A DNA stretch of 64,000 nt, taken from NCBI GenBank assembly GCA_003008705.1, contig PDUO01000018.1:770630-834629 (forward strand). Reading direction: 5' to 3'. This stretch comes from Pezicula radicicola (Eukaryota > Ascomycota > Leotiomycetes > Helotiales > Dermateaceae). The position numbers were made by a program, and so were the translations under genes. Below are positions 24,109-36,171 of the stretch, piece after piece. Under the pieces are notes generated by a model, which did not search any database, was not told the DNA's origin, and saw only the letters and a program-made list of their open reading frames with translations. Every line of letters begins with the position of its first letter. Positions within the stretch are counted from its first letter, which is position 1.

Positions 24109-26870
24109 ATGCCTGAATTCGCAGAGGCAGGTCCCGAGGACGCATGGAGCCTAGTCTCACAGTTCTTAGTTCCTCGTCTCAATCTAGACGGTTTCCTAGA
24201 TACCAAGTACAACGAAGTCAAGCATTTACTCCCCGGCGTCTCCCGAAGAACTGCACTCACGCACCTACAAACGATCATCTTCGAACAATGGTTTGGATCA
24301 AACACCAGCACTAATGGAGGAGATCATTCAGACTGGCCTAGAGACGCCTTTGCATGCGCACCATTTAAACACAATGATATGGAGGTTAGGGAATTTACCG
24401 AACGTCGCGAGGCAAATCAGGCCAACCTCCAGTGTAAGGACAAAGCCGAGAACACCAAAATTGCGGACGAAGCTGAGACTGGGGACTTGGATAATGATTT
24501 AGAGGAAGGAGAGCTCTACGAAGGACCCGAGGAGAAGTTAGGTTGCCACCTCATTCCACGAAATGGTCACGACAGTGGCTATGACAAGGCGTCAAGTCTG
24601 GGAGATCACCAGCAATACAGTCTGGATACACCCAAAAGGGCAGGAAGAGATGGGAAACCTGTTGATACAAAGACATCGGAGAACATGGTCAGAGAAGATG
24701 ATGTTGGGAAGGCGTAAGTCTTCGCAATGTCAACCCTTTCCATCTCGGCGTCTGACAAGTATACCAGTTTCTCAACTACGAGGAGTTCTGCCAGATTCGC
24801 ACAGCGAAATTCTCAAAGCTCTGGTATCTCTACAAGGCGAGCGCACTATTTCCAATACGTTTAGTCTAATTACTCATTGTCCCGCAGTAAGCGACCGATC
24901 AAATCTTCTATGCAAAGCTTCACCAACACCGAAGAGTCCAGTGGAATACATAAAAATTACACCAATTTTAATGGCAGAAAGAGAATTTATTCGGAATTTG
25001 ATGGAGGTAAGGCTATTTACGACATTAAAATTGCTGGATTTTAATAAGCGACACAGATGGAAAGCATTGGAAGTGCCAGCGAGAGACAGAACTCAGCGAT
25101 TACGATTCTCACCGTTCTATCTATCTACCATTCGGAATCCAACGCCAAATTTACCATTATCTCCAACGAGCCCTTGAAGGTTGTTGTTACGATTGGGCTG
25201 CTTATTTCGCCCCGGCTATCCTTGCAGAAAATGAGTGGATACACCATACACATGGGGAGATGCAGGGTTTCCTGTGGTGCGATGCTATTAAATCCCAATG
25301 TGTAAAATTTGGACAAGAAGCGGTGGGTGTTCACCTTAAGCCCGATCAAAACCTTAACGCCTTGTTTATCAATGCCCACAATATTCGCCATGTAGCTGTG
25401 CATCGCAAGAGACACGTTTCCTTGGCTACAACAATATACCAAGTCAGGAAGGCGCTTGAGCTTTTAAATGTCCTTAACGATGTTGACCGAGCTGATGGTG
25501 TAGAGTGGCTCCTCCAAAGCTTAAAAAGCTTTGAAGAACATGCTTTACACAGAGGTGGGGCTCGATTCCAAGAACTTCCAACCGCCACCAAGGAATATCG
25601 TAAGGGGTTGATAAAGGAATATGCTGGATACTTTGATGGTGTTTTGGGGTTTCTACTAGGGAAGAATGAACTACCTGAACAGTATGTAATTCTAGATGCT
25701 TAAGATTAGTTTGTTTTAGAGATTTATTAGTGTAATAGTGTAACAAACTGATGATATCAGATAATCAAGCTGTAGCTTCTTTTGTAATAATTTTACAGCT
25801 AGAAAAAATAACTTAAGCTTTCTAATGCATGCTATAATACAGAGCAAATATAACTATTACAATTACTAGGGAGGCGACAGGACAGGCTCGAGAACCCACC
25901 TTAGTTGTGTTTTACTATATTGTACTAATATTTGAGTAACTTTGAGATTAGAGGATAGTAGAATATATATTATTATAGGTAGGTAATCTAATTAATAAAC
26001 ACAAGCAGTTAAGCTTAAGGTGTTAAAATTAGTGTTTAAGAGTAGTTGTTACACTTGTCTAACTTTATTAGTTTAATACACTAGTTTTAATATTAAAAAT
26101 GCAACTAATCTAATCTTTTGCTTATATTCTTAATAGGAGATAAACTTATTAATGTAGTAAATGTGTCCCTTTATGCGTCAAATAGCCGTCTAGATAGGGA
26201 TTTAGTACCCCTGGATTCTCCCTAGATTTTTACTACTAAACATGTATGTATTTTGTTGTGCACGTCCAGGGATTTTTCTGCGTCCTATTAGACGCACCAA
26301 GGAATAGTAATAGTTTAACTCGCTAAGTTAAAGTAAGCCTAAAATTCAAAACAAAATTCCTCCTCCTGCCTCGTAAAAAAGAAATTATAAAGAAATTATA
26401 AAAGAATTATAAAAAAATATTTAAATCAAATTAGGGGTTAGTGAAACAACCTCTTACGGGAGGAGCCACTCGAAGGTTTCTTTTTCTCTGTCTAAAGAAC
26501 CTTGTTTCTCGGAAAGAATGTAGAAGAACCAATCCGGATTTAGCACGGAAAGAACCATCTACCACCCACATCGAGGTTAACCTTTTGCGGTACAAGGAAG
26601 AAGAGCATAATAGGTCTTGCTTTTTAGCGAAGTGGCGACATTTAACATAAGTTAAGTAGTAATAACAAAGTGGGGGAGAATAGTTAGTACGTTAATAATG
26701 CACGCGGAGAAACACTTAGCGCAACTCGTGTTTGACATGTTTGTTAGGAGCTTTTTCTATAAGCGCATTATAAACTACCCACGCTTGCAAAATACCTCGC
26801 TTAACCCACTTTCACTTACCGCAGGCTGATTAAATTAATCCTTCGGTAGGTTTTAGCTGCGCAAGCAACT
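23160..26870 (+). repeat. Tandem segmental unit 3 (~3.7 kb) carrying paralog C
   Basis: Third and most diverged copy. The gene and the downstream block (about 26440-26630) are clear; the left part shares less with units 1 and 2 and the minus-strand frame is not recognisable. The tail TTTTAGCTGCGCAAGCAACT at about 26850 matches TTTAGCTGCGCAGCTAAC after unit 2. Confidence 0.5.
24109..25703 (+). CDS. Island gene paralog C, IRHxxVHR family (456 aa)
   Basis: Best model has three exons, 24109..24713, 24888..25006 and 25057..25703, with introns of 174 bp (phase 2) and 50 bp (phase 1). The last exon is 647 nt, the same length as in A, and the last intron sits at the same place and phase. If the nearer acceptor at 24767 is used, as in A and B, the frame meets a TAG at 24861-24863, so either the long intron is real or the gene is broken there. 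The N-terminal half (MPEFAEAGPEDAW) is longer and more acidic than in A and B. The C-terminal domain keeps CCYDW, HHTHGEMQ, LFINAHNIRHVAVHR (Arg352, His357) and ELPEQYVILDA. Confidence 0.7.
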
Positions 26871-27888
26871 CTCACTCTTAAAAAAGGGTAGAATAACTAT
26901 TGCAGAAACGCAACCATACAGTCCTAACCATTGCACTTAACATCTCGCTGCATTGCGTGCCGCTAATCCCCGGGGCTCTTGTTCCCGAAGTACTTTTATA
27001 TGAAAGGTATCACTTGCATTCCATCCATACAACACAATGGCACATCATTCTCATCAATACCTAGCTTAAAATTGTAGGAAATCTCCTATAGAAAGTCACG
27101 GCTTGCTATAAGTATAATTTAAGGAACGATCATCGCAAATCCACAAATGCGAGAAAGGAGCTACACTTTAGTCAATCATCCCAATTTACTTCCAGCCCCA
27201 GCCCCAGCCCCAGCCCCAGCCAAAACCAAAACCGAAAATTAAAAAATCAGAGGCGATTCAATTAACCGATCTTAAATAACTACCATCCATGACTTTTAAA
27301 TCTTTTCACAATTCTCTAACATCTTGTAGCTAGTTAATGGCTATTCAGACTATGGAGTGACGTTTGAAAAGACTTTGGCGCTAACCATGTCATGCATTGA
27401 CGGACCTCGCTTAGTGGACCCCACAAGTAATATGAGTCACGTGTTATTGACATTGCTCACTCCACTGGGTGTGGTTACTCTGAAATGATCTATATTAGGT
27501 AGGTAAAGTTGAATAGATTGTTACCATTTTCACTTTATTTTGTCATCCAAATGTGCATGGTCGATATTTTGCCTAGGAATTCTCTGGAGTCGCGCCTACT
27601 CGCTCGAGCTCCTTGCTTCGCAAAGGAAAGCGTCGAAGACTAACTATGTTGAAGAATGTTTTTCAGTTGAAGCCGCTGTCATTGTGGTTTTCAGACCAGT
27701 GGAAATGGTTTTTTTGGTTGATAGTAACCAACAGGTTACAAGGCATGTGTGTTATCAGGACTCTCAAAGCCAAAGTCAAGATTGCAGTCCGAGTTTCCTA
27801 TTGTATGGTCTCAAGATTGATAGTAGAATGGTAGGTATGCACAAAAGCAAGATAAAAATTTCAAGTTCGATGGCATTTTCCAGATTAT
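25704..27888. other. Intergenic, island edge to quinate cluster
   Basis: About 2.2 kb. It contains the third copy of the downstream block (about 26440-26630), AT-rich stretches, and a short CCAGCC repeat. The section 27250-27880 is of more normal composition; it may hold the 3' UTR of qutR. No gene is supported. Confidence 0.5.
27192..27222. repeat. CCAGCC hexanucleotide microsatellite
   Basis: Five perfect copies of a 6-bp unit, CCAGCC/CCCCAG, in noncoding sequence. It stands out in an otherwise AT-rich stretch. Confidence 0.85.
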
Positions 27889-30365
27889 TCAACTACTTTC
27901 ATACTTATGATGTTCTTTCAGCACCTCAAGTCTCATCCTCCTCTTCGGCGCTTTTCTGCCTGTCATCAACTCGAACTGCGCAATTGCTTGCTCCGGCAGG
28001 ACCTCGAGGCCGTCTACGATCACCCAGGGCTGTTTTGTATCTTCGCGCACTCGCCGGATCTGTTTGACGAGCGGTGTTACTAATGGGAAATAAGCGAGCT
28101 GTGTTCGTGTTAGTCTTCAATTGCGAAAAATATCTCGCGACGTGTACTTACTTCAGCGACCACTCCTCCGGTAGGACTTCCCAGCCACTGTAACGGCATT
28201 TCAAAGTTTGACGGTCCCTCAGAACCAACGGCCCGAGCTGGTACACAGGATACGATTATGGTCGGGAGTCCGAATGCTGCTGGCCATGGCTCTTCTCTAG
28301 ACTTCAGAACGCGTACAATTTCTCCATCACTACTGAGCCCAGCTGTCCAGGAGTTGAAATGACGCGCTACATTCTCAGCGTTTTCAAGTGTGCGATTAAG
28401 CAGGAATATTTTCCGGCACCCTAGTTGGATCATGGCATAGATGGCGGCTCGTGCCATACCTCCCGCACCAATGACAAGACCAGTCGTCTTTGAGGGCTGT
28501 ACTACATTCCGTGGCGAGATATTTCGGCGGAGACAAGTCATGATGCCTATGAAATCAGTATTATCACCGTAGTAAGCGACTACAGGTCCGGCTTTGCTCC
28601 GCTGATTAGCATGACGAAGCAGCGACTGTGTGCTCCCATCAAGTGGAGCTCCTCCAGGTAGCATTCGAAGAGGCAACAAAGTATTGACTGCGCCAATAGC
28701 CTTTGCATGATAACTTTGAGCTGCAATGTGTCCCATCACTTGCACCTTAAATGGCTGTGTAACAGCAGCACCTCCAAAAGTTGGACTCTGGCATAAGCGA
28801 TGAATGTCATCGACTGATGAGACCTGTGAGGACACGAAGTCGTGACTCATGCCACACACTTGATATGCCGCTGTATGCATAGCAGGTGATAAAGAATAGA
28901 AGACGCTGAGACCAAGATGGAAGAAGTGCAGAGGGTCCAGAATTGATAATTGGTAAAGCGTTTGGATAGCTTCCGCTGCCGTTGGAAGAAATCTCCGCAT
29001 TAGACTCTTGCTGACGGTTCTATTCATAGCGGAATGTGTAACGGGCGTAAATATTCTATTGTGTATCAATGAGGGCCGGCCAAATTCACCAAGATTGTAT
29101 GCTATGACTGGAAGATGCGAAGGCATAGCCTCGATCTTCTTTATGAATGCCCTAACCGTCTCATTGTCCCTTTCCGAGGAAGTTGCTCGCACGAAGCGTA
29201 CCATATCGCAACCGAGGTTTTGGGCTTTGCGATATTGTATCATTCTTGACTCATCGTCCCAACCCCAAGAAGTTTCTGACCTAGCCAGATAATGTCCGAT
29301 GATTTTAGTACGTCCAGCTCGATGAATTAGTTGAGTGACACGGTCTGGAGAATACTGAAGATCTACGACAAGATATTCCACTCCAAATCGTAAGCCATAT
29401 TCCAAAAGGCCAAAGTATATATCCTCCTTCTCTGATTTTGAAAGCACCGCATCTCCAAAGACATATTCTTCGACGTGAAAAATAATGGGCACCCCAAGCT
29501 TTCTTCTGATAGTGGCTACCTGTTTACCCATAAATTTCTGGATGTCTGGTCTCCAAGCATCAATCTTTAACTGCACTGCATCCGCTCCAGCTTCGAGCTG
29601 TTCAAGATCAAGCTCTGGAATGCAAGCCATGCGGACTGAAAGGGCATAAGTGTGAGCTCTGAGTTCGGGCGGCAACGCTGCGAGGGAGAAAGGGCTCTCG
29701 AACCCACTTCGGATTACACCCTGGCCTGTCAAGAAATCGAGAAAGTCTGAGAATTCTTCCTTAGCGTGCTTGAGCCTCGACGACACATTCGGAGACCCAT
29801 GATCTGGAAGGGTCTCCATGCCATCACAGCTGGGGTCGTACATATTATAATACTCCATATTCGAGCATATCCTATGAGCTAAGTCTGCAGTCTCAAGGCG
29901 CCTTGCTTCATCCTCGGCAAGGTTGAGAAGTTGTCGTATCCTTTCGCTATTACGAGTGATATAAATCACGGGATTCGTCTTCGAATATTCAAACAAGGCT
30001 CTTTGCGCTTCCTTTGCAAGACTCCCCATACCACATTCGATGATGCATCCCGTTCTATTAGTGTCTAGCATATGTCTTAACACCTCCACATTTCGCCTGT
30101 AAAATGCTTGGTTTCCATACTGGCGAAGGAACGAGCCTCTTGAGGTTCCCGTCGCTTCTTCAAAGTAATGGTCTTCAGTGATAAACTTCCGACCCAAGTG
30201 GGTGGCTCCGATGAAGCCCAGGCTTCGTTTGCCAGATCCTCGAGATCCTATAAGCACAATAGATGCGTTTGGTGGAAACGCTCTTATCCGTCCCGGCTGC
30301 TGCCCTGCTTCAAGTTTCAAAGGAGAACCCACCGATGTCTGCTCAAGCTGGGTTATCACAGACAT
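27889..30365 (-). CDS. qutR: Quinate pathway repressor, AROM-derived
   Basis: Homologue of Aspergillus QutR / Neurospora QA-1S, the repressor that binds the activator QutA and keeps quinate genes off without inducer. Exon 1 28152..30365 (ATG at 30365), intron 28099..28151 (53 bp), exon 2 27889..28098; 807 residues, somewhat shorter than the characterised proteins. It repeats the last three AROM domains: a shikimate-kinase-like domain with a P-loop at 40-48 (GSRGSGKRS); a dehydroquinase-like domain where the position of the Schiff-base Lys appears to be Arg (CDMVRFVRA); and a shikimate-dehydrogenase-like domain with SLSPAMH, VTQPFKV, GAVNTL, GDNTDFIGI and GAGGMARAA. The splice restores the usual dehydrogenase end GLEVLPEQAIAQFELMTG. 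It is divergent from qutA, as expected for a regulatory pair. Confidence 0.92.
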
Positions 30366-31257
30366 CGTGTCTTTCCCTCCAGATTCGTAACCCCTTCAAT
30401 TGATCTCTTACACGTGATGGATTAGAGCCGTCTCTTCTCCCTAGCACAGCATACTGGCCGAAAGCGGGGGTGTTGTTCCCGATCGTTAAATGGTTGGGGT
30501 GGTCGCTTTGGTGCTATCTTTCTGGTCACAAAGGCTACGATGAACGCTCGAAGGTATACAGAGGAGTGAGGAAGTAGATGAAGATAGAGAAGCAGCAAGA
30601 GATGTACTTGCCAGGTGGAGAGGTCTAAAATCGGTTCATGGATGTCGTTCGATTTGCCGGGTCATCGCTGGCTGGGCTCACGAAGGTCAACGTAGTCAAC
30701 AACCAGAATGCCCCGAATGCGCCTTGAGTAAAGAGCCTTGGTGCCACGAACATTCATTGGCCACTCACAAATCTCCATATTTACAATGACCCAATTTCAT
30801 CATACAGGGGGGCATCGCAGTCCAAATGAGAGGCGGAAGAGTTTTTAGCCACCTCGAGATCTCGACAGCCTCCTTCGCAATTGTGGGGTATGGGGAAAGA
30901 AATATTGTGAGAGACCCCAACATCATGACAATGTCTGGGGCACGCTGACCATTGGCAGCCTGTGTAACACTGTTGCATTGCATCGCGCGACAATCCCCAG
31001 ATTTTCATAGACGCTACGCAGTGAACAAGCACCGACTGTCCTACGTTCCGGGTTATCCAAGCTCAATTTACTATAGATCATAGGCTGCTAGAATATAGAC
31101 ACCGAAATCGAAACTGCATGCGCAACCTCGCACTCTCTCCCCAATGGGCCTCTGCCGATATCTCCAGCGAACGCCAGCATCGAACCCTACCCCGGCTGGC
31201 TCAAGTAGAGAACCTCAGTAATTGAGCTCGTTTCTCACCTCCCCAAGAGTGGTGGTA
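30366..31257. promoter_or_regulatory. Divergent promoter region qutR / qutA
   Basis: About 890 bp between the start codons of the two regulators. In Neurospora and Aspergillus the activator controls both genes through GGATAA-N4-TTATCC sites. Only a half-site (TTATCC at about 31053) was found here, so direct autoregulation is not demonstrated by the sequence. Confidence 0.45.
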
Positions 31258-34094
31258 ATGGACCCCCAGAATGCCGAGCCAAGAGAACCAAAGAAACTGC
31301 TGAAATCGAAGAAGGAGGATGCGGAACACAAGGAAGATGTGGCTGTAGGAAAGAACGGCCCTAGAAAAAGAGTTTCGCAAGCATGCGATCGCTGCAGGAG
31401 CCGCAAAGACAAATGTGACGGGAAAAAGCCGGCTTGTTCAACATGTGTTACCAACGGCAGGAATTGTTCATACGATGCGAATGTGAAGAAAAGAGGGCTG
31501 CCGGAAGGCTATGTCCGCGGTCTGGAAAAGCTGTGGGGGTTGGCTATACGCGAGGTTGAAGGTGTTGAGGACACAATACTGTTGGTTTTGACTGGTGAAG
31601 AGGGAAATGAGACTCTGATAAAAGTGTGGAATGAGGACGGCCCGTCAGATACACTTGTGGAAACATGGAGGAAATCAAAGGTTTCACAGGAGCTTGAACG
31701 ACTGCTACCAATACTCGAACCTACCGGCGACACAGCTAAAAGGAAACGTGTAGACTCTGAGGCGCAAGCTGGTAAGCGTGTAGATACAGGTGGCTCCCAG
31801 AACCAAACCGCTACTGCTCCTAATCGTGATAAACCCACCAGAACCTTGGGACAAAGCTTACCTGACAGAAAGCTTGATACTGGGCCGTTGAACGGATCTC
31901 AACAAGCACCACTTTTGATTGATATCGAACCAGCTGCAGCCACGAGAGCTGTCCCATTAAATGTTCCGTCTTCTATTCATTCTGCCACCAGGCCAGAAAT
32001 TCCAGATCTTCCATCTGATACTTGGTCGTTACTGGATATCTACTTTTCTTACACTCACTGTTGGTTTCCCATAATTGAGAAGCATGATCTTCTGCGGACC
32101 TCATATCAGTATTCTCAAAAGCGAGATACTAACGAAACACCAAATGTTATGCCTGGGGAATATGCAGCATTATGGGCCGCAATAGCGTATGCCAAATATC
32201 AGCAGTCGACAACAACCGAGCGGGAAGTACAGGCAAATACCTCTAAAGATGGGAGTTATGATAAAGCTTACTCCCACGCGAGGAGCTTAGTACCGGATGA
32301 GGAAGGAATCTTCCAGCTAGGCCATGTTCAAGCACTCTTGATTCTAACCTTGACTAACATGGGCCTCGGTTTATTCAGTCGAGCATGGCTGCTCGTAGGA
32401 CAAGCCGTGCGTATTGCCTTAGATATGGGCCTTGATTGTCCAGTATTCTCCGGCCTGGACGCATCCCGATCCAGTTTGAGAAACAAGCACGCCTTTCTGG
32501 GTTGTTTCGTTCTTGACACAATCCTTGCTGCCCGTTTGGGCCGTCGACCACATCTTCGGAGCGAAGATGCGAATCATGTCGGATCCCTGACCGAGGACGG
32601 TTTAGAGGAGTGGGATCCGTGGACAGACTGCCTTGGATCTCGAAAGAGCAATATTGGAAGCTCTAGAGGTCCTGCATCAATATTGAGTACATTCAACAGG
32701 CTCGTTCAAGTCCTCCAGATTCTAAATGATACAATTTTCAGTGTGTCTGTTGCTACCAAAAGGAAATACCTTACAACAGAATTAAGCACAGCTCTACTGG
32801 ACCGACTGAAAGATTGGAGACTAGCACAACCACCAAATTTCTGTTTTGATACGATTGCCATGAAGAGTGGCACTGTGGCGCCTTTACTACCGCACCAATA
32901 CCATCTCCATCTTGCATACTCCAGCACATTATCTACTGCGCATTTACTTTCATATCGTCACAAGCATGGAGGCTCGAATTTCGAACAATGTGCGACAACC
33001 GCTCGGCAATTTGCAGACCTGCTCAAGCATCATACAGATTCATACGAACTACTTGTTGTTCCTCCAACTTTCGAGTATTTCATCAAGACCGCGTACGATA
33101 TCATTCATGAGGTTCAAAGCAGCATTGAAAGCACTCACATAATCCTTGATGACTGGAAATATAACATGGATAGCTGCATTGAGGCTATGGAAAACTCATG
33201 GCCAGTTTTTGGGATTTTCAAGAGTAGCCCTTCATATATACCAGTATCAAGAGGCCGCAGAGAAAGCGAGGTGGCCTTTGAACTCATTAGTGGCATCGCA
33301 CAAGAAACAGATACCCCACGATCAGTCAAAACTCCTCAGACGAACGCCAGTTTTGAAATTGTGAACCCTTTTAGTCCTCAGGTATTCCAATCGCATTCCA
33401 TGACAGGTGTTGAACGACCACAGCCAATTCAAAATATTCCACTAAAGGCTATGGCACCACCAGTTTTGCAAAGATCTACGTCATTCACGTCGTCGCCATC
33501 TAACCTACGACCCAACCTGCAACAGTCCTCTCAAGCAGGATTCAACATTCCAAGCCCTCTCCAGAATGACGCTTGGTCCATGAACAACCAAAACCCGCAA
33601 CTGCCAACCACCCAAAACCCCATCAACATGCAACAGCCTCTCCCATCTCAATTTCAACACGCCATGTCCATCAACTCAGATGTAGAGAGTGACTCAATGT
33701 TTAACGAGTTCGCTGCACTGGATGCAATGGAATGGTAGGTCTTTCCCTCCTTTTCAAGTCTCGAGACTAACATATGCCTCACAGGAGCGACAACTGGGAT
33801 CAAAGTCTAGTGAACCTCGGCTTTACGGACCCCGACAAAATGAATCAAGACTTCTACGCCATGAGCCGCGAACCTGATTCAGTATATCCCAACACCGTCT
33901 TCCAACAACTACTTGCGAACTCGAATATTGAGACTTCCGGCCTAATAGGAGGTGCTGTTTTTGGTGATTTAGCCATGCAGGGCTTTAGTGGGTGGTCAGC
34001 TGCTGATGGGAGTGAGGGTATTGAAGCAGGTCAGATATTACAGGCTTTGAGTCGAGCTGAGGAACAGGGTCGTATGGGTGGTGGGAATGGTTGA
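31258..34094 (+). CDS. qutA: Quinate utilisation activator, Zn2Cys6 transcription factor
   Basis: Homologue of QutA / QA-1F, the positive regulator of quinate catabolism. The ATG at 31258 (MDPQNAEPREPKK) is used. Exon 1 31258..33734, intron 33735..33784 (50 bp), exon 2 33785..34094; 928 residues. The binuclear zinc cluster is at residues 43-70 (Cys43, 46, 53, 60, 63, 70; ACDRCRSRKDKCDG), followed by the KKRGLPEGYVRGLEKLW linker. The fungal transcription-factor middle homology region spans about 250-600 (SLLDIYFSYTHCWFPIIEKHD, GRAWLLVGQAVRIALDMGLD-like, CFVLDTILAARLGRRP). The C-terminus is Gln/Asn/Pro-rich and acidic, likely an activation domain. Identification as QutA rather than another cluster factor leans on its place next to qutR. 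Confidence 0.85.
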
Positions 34095-34570
34095 GATTTG
34101 ATATGATTTGTTTGTAGGGATATTTTTACTTGACACGAGTTCATCCTACAGGCCATTATTGGTCTTGTTCATGTTGTATATAAAGTATATAATCTCTCTG
34201 TGCCCATCGGCCTAGATATGACCTCGAAAAAACTCTACATGGACTCTTACGAGCTCAACTTCAATTGAAAGGCTAAGTACCGTATTTATTTCTTCTTGAG
34301 AGATTGTTTGAATAGGTATCTCTAAGTATAAGAGGGGGACTTGAGTAAGGTAGGTACCTCACTTAATTCAAGTAACTTACTTACTAAAGCAATGTTGTTT
34401 CAAAAGTATGACCTAGCAGGGAGGAATACCCGTGGGGAAAGGGAAGCTTCTTGGTACTTTGCTTTAGGAATAGGTAGATTATAGGCTTGTCTAGATAAAA
34501 TAATACTCTATCTTCATCCCCATCTCTTAACAGTAAACAACATTACATTAAATCATAACCCATTAAATCA
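34095..34570. other. Intergenic, convergent 3' ends
   Basis: About 475 bp between the converging ends of qutA and the MFS transporter. It includes ACTTGAGTAA...TTCAAGTAACTTACTTAC words at about 34335-34385. No gene is seen. Confidence 0.5.
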
Positions 34571-36171
34571 TTAAGCCAAAACACTTTTCTCACTAACACC
34601 AACCGGTCCACCCTTCTCAACATCCCCACCACTCCGTCCAACAGTAGTCACATTCCCATTACCACCAGCAATAACTTCCCCAACAATCAATTCACTATCA
34701 AAATGTCTCTCCCCATCAAAAACAACATCAATCTCCTCCAACGTCATACCACTCGTCTCAGGAAAATAAAACCACATGACCCCCGCCTCCCCAAAACACC
34801 AAAAGGCACTAATCAAATAAAATCCCCATCCAGACCAAGCCATCGCATATGGAATAACGTAAGTATTGAAGAAAGCTGCTGTGTAACATGCTCCGTTGAA
34901 TACTGAGAGTCCGTTTGCCCGTAGAGAATAGGAGAGGACTTCGATAGGGTAGAGGTAGGAGAGGGGTGTCCAGACTAGTGAGTACCAGCCGTAGAAGAAA
35001 AATATTAGAAAGACTATTGCTGCGGAGGCTGAAGAGTTGTCGGAGCCTGAAAAGAGTTTTGTTAGGATGGCCATGATTATTAGGACTAATGCCATCATTA
35101 TTGTTGAGATCATGAAGGACGCTCGTCGGCTTATTCTTTCTACATATAAAGATCCGAAAACGGCGAATAGGAGGTTGGATACTGAGAGACCGATGTTGAT
35201 GGCTAGTTGGGTATTGGTGTTTGTGATACCTGCTGTGTCAAGAACAGTGCCCAAGTAGTAGGTAATAGTATTGTTGCCTGATAGTTGACAGAAGACCCCT
35301 ACGGCTATGGTGATACCGATTCTCCAGCGGTTGGGCTTGGTGTTGAAGAGGGCTTTGAAGGATTGTTGTTGGACCGTTTTCTCAAACTCTAGCGTTTGTC
35401 GAATCTCTTCAAATTCGATGGCTACGAGTGTTGAGTTGGGGTCTCCGTTACCGTGGTACTTGATCATCATTGCGCGGGCTTCGTCCATGCGGCCTTGGTA
35501 GACGAGCCATCTTGGGGATTCGGGAATCCAGGGGAGCGGTGCAAGGCAAAGGATCGACGGTAGGAATTGGAGAAGTGAGGGCAGTCGCCAGCACCAGGTT
35601 GAGGTGATGTATTGACTTCCAAATGTGATAACGGCCGCTAAAATACCACCAACATACCAGAAAGCTCCGTAAAGACTTGTTAACTGGGCTCGGTATGCAG
35701 GATGCGAGATTTCTGCTACATAGGCAGGAGCTACTACAGAGCCAAGAGTGATGGAGAATCCGACGATGAAACGTCCGATTATGAACATTGCTTCGTGAAC
35801 AGCTGCTCCTTGGATTGTGGCACCAACAATAGCTGTGATAGCTGTGACGGCGATTCCCCATTTTCTTCCGTATTTATCAGGAACGTAACCTCCAAAGGGC
35901 ATGGCTACAATAGATCCTAGGGCGACAATGGCAACATTAAGAGATATCAATGCCGTTGAAAGGTTGAAGTACTCCTCATACCCAGGTAGGATTTGAAGAC
36001 CGTTCTAAGTAGTTAGTTTCAACAACTTTTTCAATTGGCGAGCTACAGGAGACATACCATCATGGAAGAATCATATCCCTGGGTTGCGCTATTGGCGGTA
36101 GCAACAAAGCATACCATTGCCATCATGTACAGGCCATTGCGGTCCAGCGTCTCCACGGGTATCGCACTCAT
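34571..36171 (-). CDS. MFS sugar-type transporter
   Basis: Twelve-helix major facilitator of the sugar porter family, presumably in the plasma membrane. Exon 1 36058..36171 (MSAIPVETLDRNGLYMM), intron 36005..36057 (53 bp), exon 2 34571..36004; 515 residues. Motifs: GYDSSMM in helix 1, PDKYGRKWG after helix 2, the PESPRWL element after helix 6, QLSGNNTITYYL in helix 7 and PETSGMTLEEID at the end of helix 12. The sequence reads more like lactose/hexose permeases (FGSQYITSTWCWRLP) than like the quinate permease later in the window, so its substrate is probably different. The C-terminal tail is Gly-rich and likely cytosolic. It is divergent from the GH3 beta-glucosidase, which suggests joint use on a glycoside. 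Confidence 0.88.

Noticed and set aside
24563..25177. Plus-strand open frame of 204 codons across paralog C
   Set aside because: It is in the wrong frame; joining by splice sites in the other frame recovers the domain shared with paralogs A and B.
27192..27222. CCAGCC repeat as a CRISPR or telomeric repeat
   Set aside because: Units are 6 bp without spacers and differ from the fungal telomere repeat TTAGGG; it is a plain microsatellite.
27540..28067. Plus-strand open frame of 175 codons
   Set aside because: It begins with TTG, has no protein features, and overlaps the last exon of qutR on the other strand.
34571..36171. Calling the first MFS gene the quinate permease
   Set aside because: The gene at 44709-46596 has the quinate-permease motifs (PIYISELAPPAIRGRLVG) and length; this one reads as a hexose/lactose-type porter.
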